The notes under the pieces are model-generated. The model did no database searches. It saw only the letters and a list, made by a program, of their open reading frames with translations, and was not told the DNA's origin. Below are positions 59,101 to 63,866 of a stretch of 64,000 nt of DNA, piece after piece. The stretch is taken from assembly GCA_922989275.2 (NCBI GenBank), contig OV277861.1, positions 25,698,479-25,762,478 on the forward strand. Direction: 5' to 3'. The stretch's first letter is position 1. Each line of letters opens with the position of its first letter. The stretch is from Gari tellinella. Lineage: Eukaryota > Mollusca > Bivalvia > Cardiida > Psammobiidae. The translations under genes and the position numbers were made by a program.

Positions 59101-59191
59101 GATTGACAAGCATTTGATGGTGCTTGCGCAACTTTTTCAACAATTTCTTGTCATCAACCGGTTGAGCCATGGGGGCTGCCATTTTATTCAA
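36331..59191 (-). CDS. ALKBH8: Alkylated DNA repair protein AlkB homologue 8, 11 coding exons, 828 aa
   Basis: ALKBH8 matures wobble uridines in tRNA: its C-terminal domain methylates cm5U34 to mcm5U using S-adenosylmethionine, and its AlkB domain hydroxylates mcm5U. Exons (minus-strand order): 59191-59066, 54122-53882, 48585-48460, 47611-47408, 47018-46948, 45879-45791, 45050-44907, 43764-43698, 40117-39962, 39480-39331, 37443-36331. All junctions are GT-AG and the phases agree, giving 2487 nt. RRM is at ~43-123. The AlkB core has Fe ligands H237, D239 and H291 and 2-oxoglutarate arginines R316 and R322. SAM motif I '[12 protein letters not shown]' is at ~388-399 and the C-terminus '[11 protein letters not shown]' is conserved. 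It is ~165 residues longer than the human protein (664) because of the linker in exon 11. Start could be M1 (59191) or M4 (59182). Confidence 0.95.
37537..37764. mobile_element. Family D element in ALKBH8 intron 10
   Basis: 'ttaacaagttacccaatag' to 'ggggtaataagttaa', hairpin with small insertions. Confidence 0.8.
37797..37993. mobile_element. Family D element, left end missing
   Basis: Hairpin 'taaagcaggttgaaagtaaa...' and right arm to 'tatttatggggtaacgg'. Confidence 0.75.
38134..38163. repeat. 30-G homopolymer
   Basis: Thirty G on the + strand (poly-C in the ALKBH8 pre-mRNA, intron 10). Confidence 0.95.
38672..39104. mobile_element. TA-flanked pogo/Tigger-like element split by a family C element
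   Basis: 'tacagtcaaacctgtgttat' left and 'caggtttgattatacagta' right. A hairpin ('aaatgcagggtaaaagtca' and complement) has the C element inserted at the TTAA at its base (38781). Confidence 0.7.
38781..39031. mobile_element. Family C TTAA element, full copy
   Basis: TTAACCCTTTGAACCCTAG to 'gggaggaaagagttaa'; perfect type C hairpin at 38858-38926 ('cagatcagagggctcc', loop 'gaaa'). Confidence 0.92.
39100..39314. mobile_element. TACAGTAAAACCTC pogo/Tigger-like MITE
   Basis: Termini TACAGTAAAA...ACCTCTCTATT and 'tagcgaggttttactgta'; TA flanks. The central hairpin 39175-39245 begins CTTAAAGCAAGGTGACAG and is perfect. The element ends 17 nt from the exon 10 donor. Confidence 0.85.
39331..39480 (-). 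CDS. ALKBH8: ALKBH8 exon 10 (methyltransferase)
   Basis: 50 codons: '[20 protein letters not shown]', '[14 protein letters not shown]', 'IAVVHHLST'. Phase 0 on both sides. Confidence 0.94.
39684..39833. mobile_element. Family C element, broken in the hairpin tip
   Basis: 'ttaactcattcacccctgaa' to 'ctccttaaggagcc', then a family D right end ('aactataaacaggctatgagg'). Confidence 0.8.
39962..40117 (-). CDS. ALKBH8: ALKBH8 exon 9 (methyltransferase motif I)
   Basis: 52 codons: '[20 protein letters not shown]', then '[17 protein letters not shown]' (SAM-binding loop). Phase 0 on both sides. Confidence 0.94.
40312..42362. mobile_element. TATTTTGACCCGGG element (~2 kb) inside the hAT-like element
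   Basis: Both ends carry alternating TTTTGACCC and GGTCATTTCACC modules: left 'attttgacccgggcggtg', right 'cacccccgggtcaaaatac'. Subterminal palindromes 'ggtcatttcaccgctatggtg' recur at 40352, 42025 and 42270. It contains a 26-G run (42227-42252) and a 50-bp direct repeat near 41890-41980. Confidence 0.7.
40570..41808. mobile_element. Pogo/Tigger-like element, 1.24 kb, innermost of the nest
   Basis: TACAGTAAAACCTCGGAAAA at the left, 'ggttttccgagtttatactgta' at the right; TA flanks. Subterminal 'ttcggttttctgag' repeats occur at both ends. No transposase frame. Confidence 0.8.
42680..42976 (+). pseudogene. Fragment of a hAT-type transposase N-terminus
   Basis: The frame reads '[14 protein letters not shown]...' with an in-frame TAA after ~48 codons, then '[20 protein letters not shown]' and 'YIRTGKSD'. 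This resembles the start of the zinc-finger (TTF/BED-like) region of hAT transposases, but expected Cys residues are replaced. The match is by motif shape only. Confidence 0.45.
43497..43570. mobile_element. Family D right half
   Basis: 'gctttactttcaacctgctttaag' to 'ggggtaatgggttaa'; the left half is missing. Confidence 0.8.
43698..43764 (-). CDS. ALKBH8: ALKBH8 exon 8 (linker)
   Basis: 67 nt: '[20 protein letters not shown]'. It aligns with the human linker before 'VYEEIA'. This is too short for a routine ORF scan; found by phase and position. Confidence 0.85.
43821..44010. mobile_element. Family C element, diverged, with type C hairpin
   Basis: 'ttaaactcattcaactctag', hairpin 43899-43966 ('gcaaacagagtagacctag'). 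Confidence 0.75.
44065..44295. mobile_element. End of a TACAGCG element joined to a TACAGTGAAACCTC MITE
   Basis: 'gttgtagggagggagcacta' (44068-44087) is the right end of the 46.56-kb type. It abuts TACAGTGAAACCTCTATATA...'acaagttttactgta' (44087-44295), whose hairpin starts CTTAAAGCAAG. Confidence 0.78.
44537..44789. mobile_element. Family D element, full copy
   Basis: 'ttaatcctttcctacatag' to 'tatggagtaaaggggtta'; perfect hairpin. Confidence 0.9.
44907..45050 (-). CDS. ALKBH8: ALKBH8 exon 7 (third iron ligand and 2OG arginines)
   Basis: '[12 protein letters not shown]' (H291) and '[13 protein letters not shown]' (R316, R322). 144 nt, ends phase 2 at 'GEENR/S'. Confidence 0.93.
45066..45148. 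mobile_element. TACAGTAAAACCTC MITE, truncated
   Basis: 'aacagtaaaacctctctat' to 'cagcttatagcaagg'. It begins 15 nt upstream of the exon 7 acceptor. Confidence 0.7.
45525..45744. mobile_element. CTTTGCATGC element with type B hairpin
   Basis: 'ctctttgcatgc' left and 'gcatgcaaag' right; type B hairpin 45632-45700 at the centre. Confidence 0.65.
45791..45879 (-). CDS. ALKBH8: ALKBH8 exon 6
   Basis: 89 nt: '[20 protein letters not shown]' then 'SALIMTGES'. Phase 0 in, phase 2 out. A family D terminus ends 17 nt upstream of the acceptor. Confidence 0.92.
45897..46132. mobile_element. Family D element adjoining exon 6
   Basis: 'ttaaaccattaccccataaa' to 'ggggtaatgggttaa'; the hairpin lacks the 'gcgccttaaggc' tip. 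Confidence 0.9.
46129..46251. mobile_element. Family C element without its hairpin
   Basis: 'cctttactaacagtgtacttg' and 'ggaactgtccatttgaagttt' are the C arms joined directly. Confidence 0.7.
46300..46541. mobile_element. Family D element, full copy
   Basis: 'ttaaccctttcccccatag' to 'gtgggaaagggttaa'; hairpin tip 'aatgcgcatt'. Confidence 0.9.
46564..46932. mobile_element. TACAGCGTTCC pogo-like MITE with type B hairpin
   Basis: TACAGCGTTCCATCTCTAC left, 'cgttgtagggagggagcgctgta' right; a perfect type B hairpin at 46767-46838 inside. It ends 16 nt from exon 5's donor. Confidence 0.85.
46948..47018 (-). CDS. ALKBH8: ALKBH8 exon 5 (HxD iron motif)
   Basis: 71 nt encoding '[20 protein letters not shown]'. 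H237 and D239 are the iron ligands. Confidence 0.93.
47046..47361. mobile_element. Family D pair: truncated copy followed by full copy
   Basis: 47046-47124 is half a D ('ttaaccccatggag...'). 47121-47361 is a full D ('ttaacccgttaccccataaa' to 'aacgggtaacagattaa'). Confidence 0.82.
47408..47611 (-). CDS. ALKBH8: ALKBH8 exon 4
   Basis: '[18 protein letters not shown]' to 'VNQYLPGQG'; 204 nt; the Tyr in 'NQYLPGQG' belongs to the 2-oxoglutarate pocket region of the AlkB family. Confidence 0.93.
47650..47840. mobile_element. Family C element, truncated
   Basis: 'ttaacgccttcaccctggaaac' through 'aaacagtgtagactctcatc'; the right arm is lost. Confidence 0.7.
47858..48142. mobile_element. AT-rich hairpin MITE with ~50-bp ends
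   Basis: 'cataggGACCTTGAACAAAA' and complement enclose a second inner palindrome (47923-48025, arms 'ctttttaaaactgttttat'). Confidence 0.8.
48267..48450. mobile_element. Family A hairpin MITE, copy 7
   Basis: Tip shortened (CTCATTAGAATCCTAATGAG). It ends 10 nt from exon 3's donor. Confidence 0.88.
48460..48585 (-). CDS. ALKBH8: ALKBH8 exon 3 (start of AlkB domain)
   Basis: '[16 protein letters not shown]' and '[11 protein letters not shown]', 126 nt, phase 1 in and out. A family A hairpin ends 10 nt past the donor. Confidence 0.93.
48639..48844. mobile_element. Family D element lacking one hairpin arm
   Basis: 'ttaacccattaccccataaa' to 'ggggtaaatggttaa'; only 'acattctgctttactttcatcctgctttaag' of the hairpin remains. 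Confidence 0.85.
49299..50307 (+). mobile_element. TTAA-flanked MITE with tRNA-like segment, copy 2
   Basis: AGGGACTCGCAACCGGATGG to 'ttgcgagcctct', flanked by TTAA (49295-49298, 50308-50311). It is highly similar to 21483-22000, including the tRNA-like block (~50087-50172, with a short internal duplication 'atttttc'). It is itself interrupted at 49389-49876. Confidence 0.9.
49389..49876. mobile_element. GCCCCCGG...CCGGGGGC repeat nested in the TTAA element
   Basis: 'cttatgcccccggtggcatc' to 'gatgccgggggcataaaa'. Two ~155-bp units ('taggtcaaggtcaaggtcaa', 'gatgctagacgaaacggtaaa'), then (GGAC)n at 49796-49830. Confidence 0.85.
50449..50620. repeat. Dispersed repeat of probable SINE type
   Basis: 'ggcttgtggaaggtcggtggttctaccca' and 'gggtgtcttcctccacc' are phrases I associate with a repeat common in mollusc genomes; there is no second copy here. 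The minus-strand ORF over it does not fit the ALKBH8 phase and is rejected as an exon. Confidence 0.45.
50641..51756. repeat. GCCCCCGA-bounded repeat, AGGTCA-rich (first copy)
   Basis: It begins 'acaagagcgtgtcccagtta...aatgcccccgatgat' and ends in the hairpin TGCCCCCGAATCGTAGATTC + 'tgggggcata'. It contains tandem ~297-bp units with 'aggtcaaatgtcaaggtcaca'. Confidence 0.82.
51757..53826. repeat. ~300-bp tandem array, AGGTCA-rich (second copy, expanded)
   Basis: The landmark 'tatggttggaaaggtcttg' recurs about every 150 bp, and 'caaaaagttttatatgg' about every 300 bp (~51890, 52500, 52740, 53043, 53341, 53640). It ends 'gacagacggacggacgg' and the same TGCCCCCGAATCG hairpin. In ALKBH8 intron 2. 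Minus-strand ORFs are periodic artefacts. Confidence 0.9.
53882..54122 (-). CDS. ALKBH8: ALKBH8 exon 2 (RRM domain)
   Basis: Begins '[13 protein letters not shown]' after a TTTTTTCAG acceptor, includes '[19 protein letters not shown]', and ends phase 1 after 'YIDK'. Encodes essentially the whole RNA-recognition motif. Confidence 0.93.
54147..54354. mobile_element. Family D element beside exon 2
   Basis: 'ttaacccattaccccatagc' to 'ggggtaatgggtaa'; the left hairpin arm is deleted. Confidence 0.85.
54449..56631. mobile_element. 2.2-kb element with 9-bp target duplication and GCGAAACG terminal subrepeats (MULE-like)
   Basis: AATTACGCT flanks both ends (54440-54448, 56632-56640). The left end has four 'cgtttcgcnccc'-type repeats; the right end has the inverted set ('gggcgcgaaacgtc'). 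A 9-bp duplication with subterminal tandem repeats suits Mutator-like elements. There is no transposase. A 100-bp hairpin (55596-55695, arms 'taggttagaccatggttgcg') lies within. Confidence 0.75.
56646..56896. mobile_element. Family D element, full copy
   Basis: 'ttaaccctttaccccatag' to 'tatgggggagaaggttaa'; perfect hairpin. Confidence 0.9.
57040..57268. mobile_element. Family D element, diverged
   Basis: 'ttaatcctttgatatgc', 'ttcctccgctgaagaaaacag', 'cagatgataccgtttagcagg', 'cacctgtcttcaaaacta'; the hairpin is decayed. Confidence 0.65.
57411..57637. mobile_element. CCTGGGGCCCGTTTTAC MITE with internal CAAACAG hairpin
   Basis: ~50-bp inverted ends (CCTGGGGCCCGTTTTACTAA) enclose a 47-bp hairpin (57503-57549) CAAACAGCAAATAGCCAGAT...CTGTTTG that contains GATCAGAGG. 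Confidence 0.88.
57801..58250 (+). repeat. Two tandem tRNA-like repeats
   Basis: Copies starting at 57801 and 58114 share 'gaaatatagg(c/a)agtgttag' and a tRNA-like block (57849-57918; 58161-58239) with box A 'tggctgaatgg' and B box 'ggttcaattcc'. A 22-bp direct repeat 'aaaagggcctcaaaatta' lies between. The cloverleaf is imperfect, so these are SINE-like and not tRNA genes. Confidence 0.6.
58789..58833. repeat. Short palindrome with (TA)n centre
   Basis: 'tgtggttcattccgtatata' and complement, in ALKBH8 intron 1. Confidence 0.8.
58944..58970. repeat. 27-G homopolymer
   Basis: Poly-G on the + strand, ~95 bp past the exon 1 donor of ALKBH8 (poly-C in its pre-mRNA). Confidence 0.95.
59066..59191 (-). 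CDS. ALKBH8: ALKBH8 exon 1 (N-terminus)
   Basis: 42 codons, Lys-rich ('[20 protein letters not shown]'), ending 'SPSP' in phase 0 before donor GTATGTAAG. The second in-frame ATG lies in AAAATGGCAGCC, which resembles a YY1 site. Confidence 0.88.
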
Positions 59192-59416
59192 GCGAATTGT
59201 AGGATCAGTTTTAAACGAACTATTGTTTACAAATAAATTATCAAATAACTATTTTGTGTAACTGCAAACTACATTTTAATATTTTATAATTCATTTCATT
59301 TTAAAAAGATAAATATTATTACTTTGATGTTTTTTGTTGTTGTCGTTTTAAACCTTACTATTTCGTTTTAATTATAAAGAACGCAAGATGGATAACTCTG
59401 ACGTCAGTCCGGGAAA
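59192..59416. promoter_or_regulatory. Putative bidirectional promoter between ALKBH8 and a divergent gene
   Basis: 225 bp between the two ATGs. A full CRE TGACGTCA lies at 59399-59406. AAAATGGCGGC at 59414 (+) and AAAATGGCAGC on the minus strand around 59182 are both YY1-like and include the start codons, a known arrangement in short-5'-UTR animal promoters. No TATA box. Confidence 0.6.
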
Positions 59417-59481
59417 ATGGCGGCGTCTGGTGTGACCGCTGAACAGTGTAAACTGTGGGAAAAAGCAGGAAAACAAGAGTT
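59417..59481 (+). CDS. Candidate first coding exon of a divergent gene
   Basis: ATG at 59417 opens 'MAASGVTAEQCKLWEKAGKQ' and ends in phase 2 at a consensus donor GTAAGT (59482). Strong -3 A, YY1/CRE promoter context and Lys/Glu-rich content support coding. I do not recognise the protein and no following exon is certain in the window. Confidence 0.5.
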
Positions 59482-59943
59482 GTAAGTAATCAACACACCG
59501 GCTACATGTCTCAAGCTTGTCGATTGAAGTTTATCAATGAACGAGAAATAAAACACTATACGATTCCCTTAATAATTGTCGACATTATTGGAATAATACA
59601 GCATTGGGAAACGCAGAAAACAATGCAAAAAACGTGGAATTTTTTTTTATTGCGAGTCGATGATATGTCGAGATCAGTCTGTTATCATTAAATTTGCCAT
59701 CTTACTTATTCTACATGTTAAAGATATTGCCTTTACTTAAAATCTAAATGTGACTTTTCCGGAAGTTTTCCCATTATGGCACCAAAAACACACGCTGTTT
59801 CTGAAGGCTCTTGCATAGCCGGATTTCTGCCTAAATAATTTCATAAAAGGGATTTGAAACACCCTCTAATGGTCCAAGTACCAAATTTATCCCTGTCGTA
59901 GGGCAAAATCAATATTGACTGAGTTATGTGAGCATTTAGCCGA

Positions 59944-62030
59944 CTGCGTGGCTCAGTGGTAGAGCGTCCGCTTGCAGTGTGGGAGGTTGTGGGTTCAATC
60001 CCCGGCCTGGTCAAACCAAAGACTTAAAAATTGGTAAAAATGGCTTCCCTCCTTGGCGCTCAGGATGTCTTCTTCTTCTTCCCATTAAGTGCAGGGCCCC
60101 TCTGGAGCATCGACGCACTGTGACTGTACAAGGTATTGTGACGAATGTGAGGCGACGAAACAAATTGCAAATTACAAACCGATAAAAACTGCGTTGGGCG
60201 TCTAGTGCAGAGATGCCAGGCCTGCCTTGAAGCTGTCCAAGGTCTGGGCTGTGGCGATGGGTGCGGGTAGCTGGTTCCATAGACGTACGGCTACAGGGAA
60301 GAAGGAGTGTCTGTATATGTCTGTGCGGCAGAACGGGACCAGGTAACATACGTTTCTTCCTCGCTGTAGGGAAACTGTAGCAGGATGGAGGTACAGGGTG
60401 GCTGGTATGTCAATGAGATTGTGGACAATCCTATACAAGAAGACAATCATCTGACTTGTACTGCTTGTCGTCCTGTAATCTCCCTTGACGAATCTTGCTG
60501 CTCGCCGTTGGACTGCCTCTAACTGTGAAATGTTACTGTGAAATGTTGGTCACAGTGTAGGGGTCCCATGCTGTCGAAGCGTACTCCAGTATTGGATGTA
60601 CCAGTGTCTTGTAGCATTGAGCCTTTACGTCTTGTGGGCATCTGGCAACGTTTCTCCTCAGAAATGTGAGGGAGTTATTGGCCTTCTTGGAGACGTCGTC
60701 AATATGTCTGTTCCAGAGCAGCTCCTCATGTAGAGTGACCCTGAGGTACTTCCCACATGTGGCATTTGCTAGCTGATGGCCATGCAGCTCGTATGTTCGC
60801 CTTATTGGGTTGCCCTTCCTGGTTATGTGGATGGTCTCACATTTGGAAGGATTGAACTCCATCTGCCAGTCTTTTTCCCACTGTTCCAAGTTCTTTAGGT
60901 ACTCTTGCAGGATTCTGTATCTTGGGCCGTGCGGATTTTACGATACAGCATGCTGTCATCTGCGAAGCGGCGAGTGGTGGAGGCTACTCTTCCTGGCATG
61001 TCATTGATATAGAGGAGGAACAGTAGGGGCCCCAGCACAGAGCCCTGTGGGACGCCAGACGTGACAGGTGCAGATTTTGATGTGAACCCTTCGACAAGGA
61101 CTTCTTGGCTTCGGTTACTGAGGAAGCTCTCAGTCCACTTAAGAAGGTCATTGCGGATGCCGTAGTGATTCAACTTGATGGAAAGGCGTTGGTGGGGTAC
61201 CTTGTCGAAGGCTTTACTGAAGTCAAGGAGCACTGCGTCTATTTGGTCACCATCATCCAAACTGGAGGCAATGTCTTGAATAAGCACCAACTGGCTTTCA
61301 CAAGAGCGCTTTTTCCGAAAACCATGTTTGCTGTCGGTCAAAACGTCATGCTCCTCCAGGTGCTTCATTACTTGGCTATGGACGATGTGCTCCATGGTCT
61401 TGCAGCAGACTGATGTTAGAGAAATTGGCCTGTAATTTGCTGGAACCGTCCGATCACCCTTTTTGTAGATTGGGGTCACCAGCGCATGCTTCCAGTCATC
61501 TGGTACTTGGCCTTGTGCAAGGGAGGCTTGAAACACAAGGTGTAAGTGCAGGTGCAATTTCATTTGCAAAGTCTTTCAAAAACCTAGGTGGCAGACAGTC
61601 GGGTCCTTGTGCTTTGTGAGGGTCGAGTTCAGAGAGCAGTTTCTTTACTCCATTAATGGGCACGTGAAAGGGATCCGTGGTTGGATAGTTGTTTGGACCC
61701 ATTGATGGAATGCTGGACTGGTCTTCTTCAGTGAAGACGCTGGTAAACTGCTTGTTAAGGATATCTGCCTTGCTTTTTGGGTCACTGTGACCGACACCAT
61801 CGCTTTTAAGCACTTGGACACCAGAACTCTCGCACCGCTTGCTACCGACAAAAGAGTAGAGTTTCTTGGTTTTTTTATCGGGTTAGCATTACAACTGGTT
61901 CGTCGGTGTCAGGATAAAGTGACCGGCCGGGTACAGTCCTATTGGTGCACCTAAAAAGTGCCCCTGCTCGTAATACCCGAAAGGGGTGTGTAGCAGTATA
62001 CATGTATAGAGAAAGAAAGAGAAAGAAAGA
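59944..62030 (+). mobile_element. tRNA-derived SINE split by a LINE
   Basis: The left part 59944-60066 (tRNA-like head to 'ttggcgctcaggat') and right part 61878-62030 ('cgggttagcattacaactgg' to the (GAAA)n tail) together match the SINE at 16974-17250. Confidence 0.9.
60067..61877 (-). pseudogene. CR1/jockey-like LINE ORF2 fragment, 5' truncated and frameshifted
   Basis: Reverse transcriptase on the minus strand: 'GPDCLPPRFLKDF' (~61590), 'NYRPISLTSVCCKTMEHIV', 'VLLDFSKAFDKVPHQRL', 'GVPQGSVLGPLLFLLYIND', 'RFADDSMLY' (~60940), then the thumb/C-terminal 'AWDPYT' and 'FFPVAVRLWNQLP'. It ends at 60202 followed by a GAAGAAGAAGAAGA tail. The endonuclease is missing. Frameshifts near 61540, 60900 and 60540; the last is due to a 13-bp direct duplication (tgtgaaatgttac) at 60523-60548. 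Confidence 0.92.
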
Positions 62031-62660
62031 AAGACGATCCCTATTGTACTGGATAAGCGGTACACTTTCAAAATGAAGACTACCACTCTTCAGGGCTAAA
62101 CAATTCTACTTGTACGCTCGTAATTATGACTGAAATTTTTTACAGGACGAGTAATATTTCCAAACTGGCCGTCCTACCGGACAAGTACGTTTTCTTATTT
62201 TCTACTTTGTATCTGCATGTCCGTTGCAAAACATTTGTTTATATCTGTATAAAATGAAACCAGAAATGCAACAGAAAACATTGAAACTTATAGTAGGAAC
62301 TATAAGTGCCAAAATTTCCCGGTATCTAAATGAGTGTGATGTTTCCTTCAATATGTTTTATGGCAGCTATTGATTGAATTCCACAGAAAAGTCTAGAAAA
62401 TCTTGAATGTCTTATTCTGATTATCTGTTTGGTGAAAAGCATGACGATTTAATTTTTATGCATCAAACCCTATGAAAACTACTGTTCACTCTCGTACATT
62501 AATACTGAGAGAAACCAGGAAAGATAATGTGCTGGCCAATAAAGGTCTGCTTTTGCAAGGTGCCCATTCCTATCCTAGACTGCATACTCAAAAATATTGA
62601 TTTTATTCTTTGCTACCCAACAATAGGCATGTAAACCAGTCAAAAACGCCTGTTAGTTGC
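62031..62660. other. No gene recognised
   Basis: AT-rich sequence; no feature supported. It would be intron 1 of the divergent gene if that gene is real. Confidence 0.5.
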
Positions 62661-62721
62661 TGAAACTGAAACATGTCACTCACAGTCAGACTTAAAAAAG
62701 TTTTTGATGGGTATATCGAGG

Positions 62722-62835
62722 AGGCGATGAAAAACAGGAGAAAGAACACAAGAAAGAAGAGGCACAAATTGAAAAACGAAAGTATTCCCAGAAACAACAT
62801 GATAAATCAAAGCGATCTCTTATGTAGTGGGATCG
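62722..62835 (+). other. Possible exon, uncertain
   Basis: One frame is open for a charged helix-like peptide ('QEKEHKKEEAQIEKRKYSQK') that looks like real protein. No acceptor joins exon 1 (phase 2) without a stop, and the frame ends at TAG 62821-62823. It may be an exon remnant or chance. Confidence 0.2.
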
Positions 62836-62879
62836 ACTTGGGTGTGTACAGGTATCTTGTTGATAATCAGTAAGTCCTA

Positions 62880-62952
62880 AACCGGGTAGCTCAGTGGTTT
62901 GAGTGCTGGCAAGGTAAGCCAGAGACCCAGGGTTCGAGTCCCGGTCGGGCCA
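62880..62952 (+). repeat. tRNA-like sequence, copy 1
   Basis: 'ccgggtagctcagtggtttgag' and 'gggttcgagtcccggtcgggcc'; the 5' acceptor strand does not pair fully. About 60 bp upstream and 20 bp downstream are also shared with copy 2. Confidence 0.6.
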
Positions 62953-63009
62953 CGATTTATTCACTCAGTCCTATTGCAGTTTGGTGCCGTGAACTACCGT
63001 TGCATTGCA

Positions 63010-63259
63010 TACAGTGGAGAATCTGTTATTCTTTCCCGACAAACGCGTTTACGCTAAAACTATTATTTGCAGTGCAAACAGTTTGGAGCCAGATCAGACG
63101 CCGGGTAACCCGGCGTCTGATCAGGCTCCAAACTGTTTGCCACCAAGATAAACATGAATTATCAGAATGGTCAAAAAGTTATACTTTTCTACGTTTTAGT
63201 GTTTTGCGTTTGCGTACGTTTGCGTTTAAACGGGAAAGAATAACAGATTCTCCACTGTA
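63010..63259. mobile_element. TACAGTGGAGAATCTG MITE with type B hairpin
   Basis: 29-bp perfect ends (TACAGTGGAGAATCTGTTAT...) with TA flanks. A perfect type B hairpin (63073-63143; tip GCCGGGTAACCCGGC) at the centre. It lies between the two tRNA-like copies. Confidence 0.9.
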
Positions 63260-63377
63260 TCATGATTCCATGAGTGAGATTCAGGGCGAATCTCAGGATA
63301 AAGGGGGAGTAATGTAGCTGGAGTGACTTGGATGTGTACAGGTATCTGGCGGATAATCAATAAGTCCTAAACCGGGT

Positions 63378-63450
63378 GGCTCGGTAGCTCAGTGGTTAGA
63401 GTGCTGGCACAGTAAACCAGAGACCCTGGGTTTGAGTCCCGGTCGGGCCA
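63378..63450 (+). tRNA. tRNA-like gene or tRNA-derived repeat, Thr(AGT)-like
   Basis: 73 nt fold as a cloverleaf: acceptor GGCTCGG/TCGGGCC (two G-T pairs), D arm GCTC/GAGT, anticodon stem CTGGC/ACCAG (one mismatch), T arm around 'gggtttgagtccc'. The loop would place AGT as anticodon, but position 33 is C, not U, and the block is duplicated with flanks at 62880, so a pseudo-tRNA/SINE is more likely. Confidence 0.35.
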
Positions 63451-63621
63451 CGATTTTTCATTCAGTCCTGTTACACTTACAACACAAGGCAAATGGTTCA
63501 GCTAAGTTTACCTGAGTTAAAATGGAAATAGGTGTGCTATTTTGTTCCGTATGTAGACAATTCCCTAGTCTGGCTGACACTAAATCTACCCTAGTTATAA
63601 GGATAAGAGAAAGTACAACCA

Positions 63622-63834
63622 CTTACCTGTTGATTTCTTAAAGCAGGTTGAAAGTAAAGCAGAGTGTGCCTTAAGGCACATTCTGCTCTACTTTCAGCAT
63701 GCTTTAAGCTACCATCAGCTAGTATTTAGAAAAAAATTGTTACGGTACCGTACATGTTCATTACTTTATAAATTGAATTTACTTTTTTCAATGGAGGAAA
63801 AAATTAAATTGGCTAAAAGGAGGAATGGGTTAAT
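63622..63834. mobile_element. Family D element, left end shortened
   Basis: Hairpin with one arm variant ('gctctactttcagcatgc') and right end 'gaggaatgggttaa'. Confidence 0.8.
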
Positions 63835-63866
63835 ACAACCTTCACATACATTTATGTAAAGGTAAA

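Noticed and set aside
61105..61413. Plus-strand ORF of 102 codons
   Set aside because: Antisense shadow of the LINE reverse transcriptase on the minus strand.
62669..62835. Second exon of the divergent gene at 59417
   Set aside because: A good acceptor (cactcacag, 62669) leads to an in-frame stop after three codons in the required phase; the attractive charged frame has no compatible acceptor.
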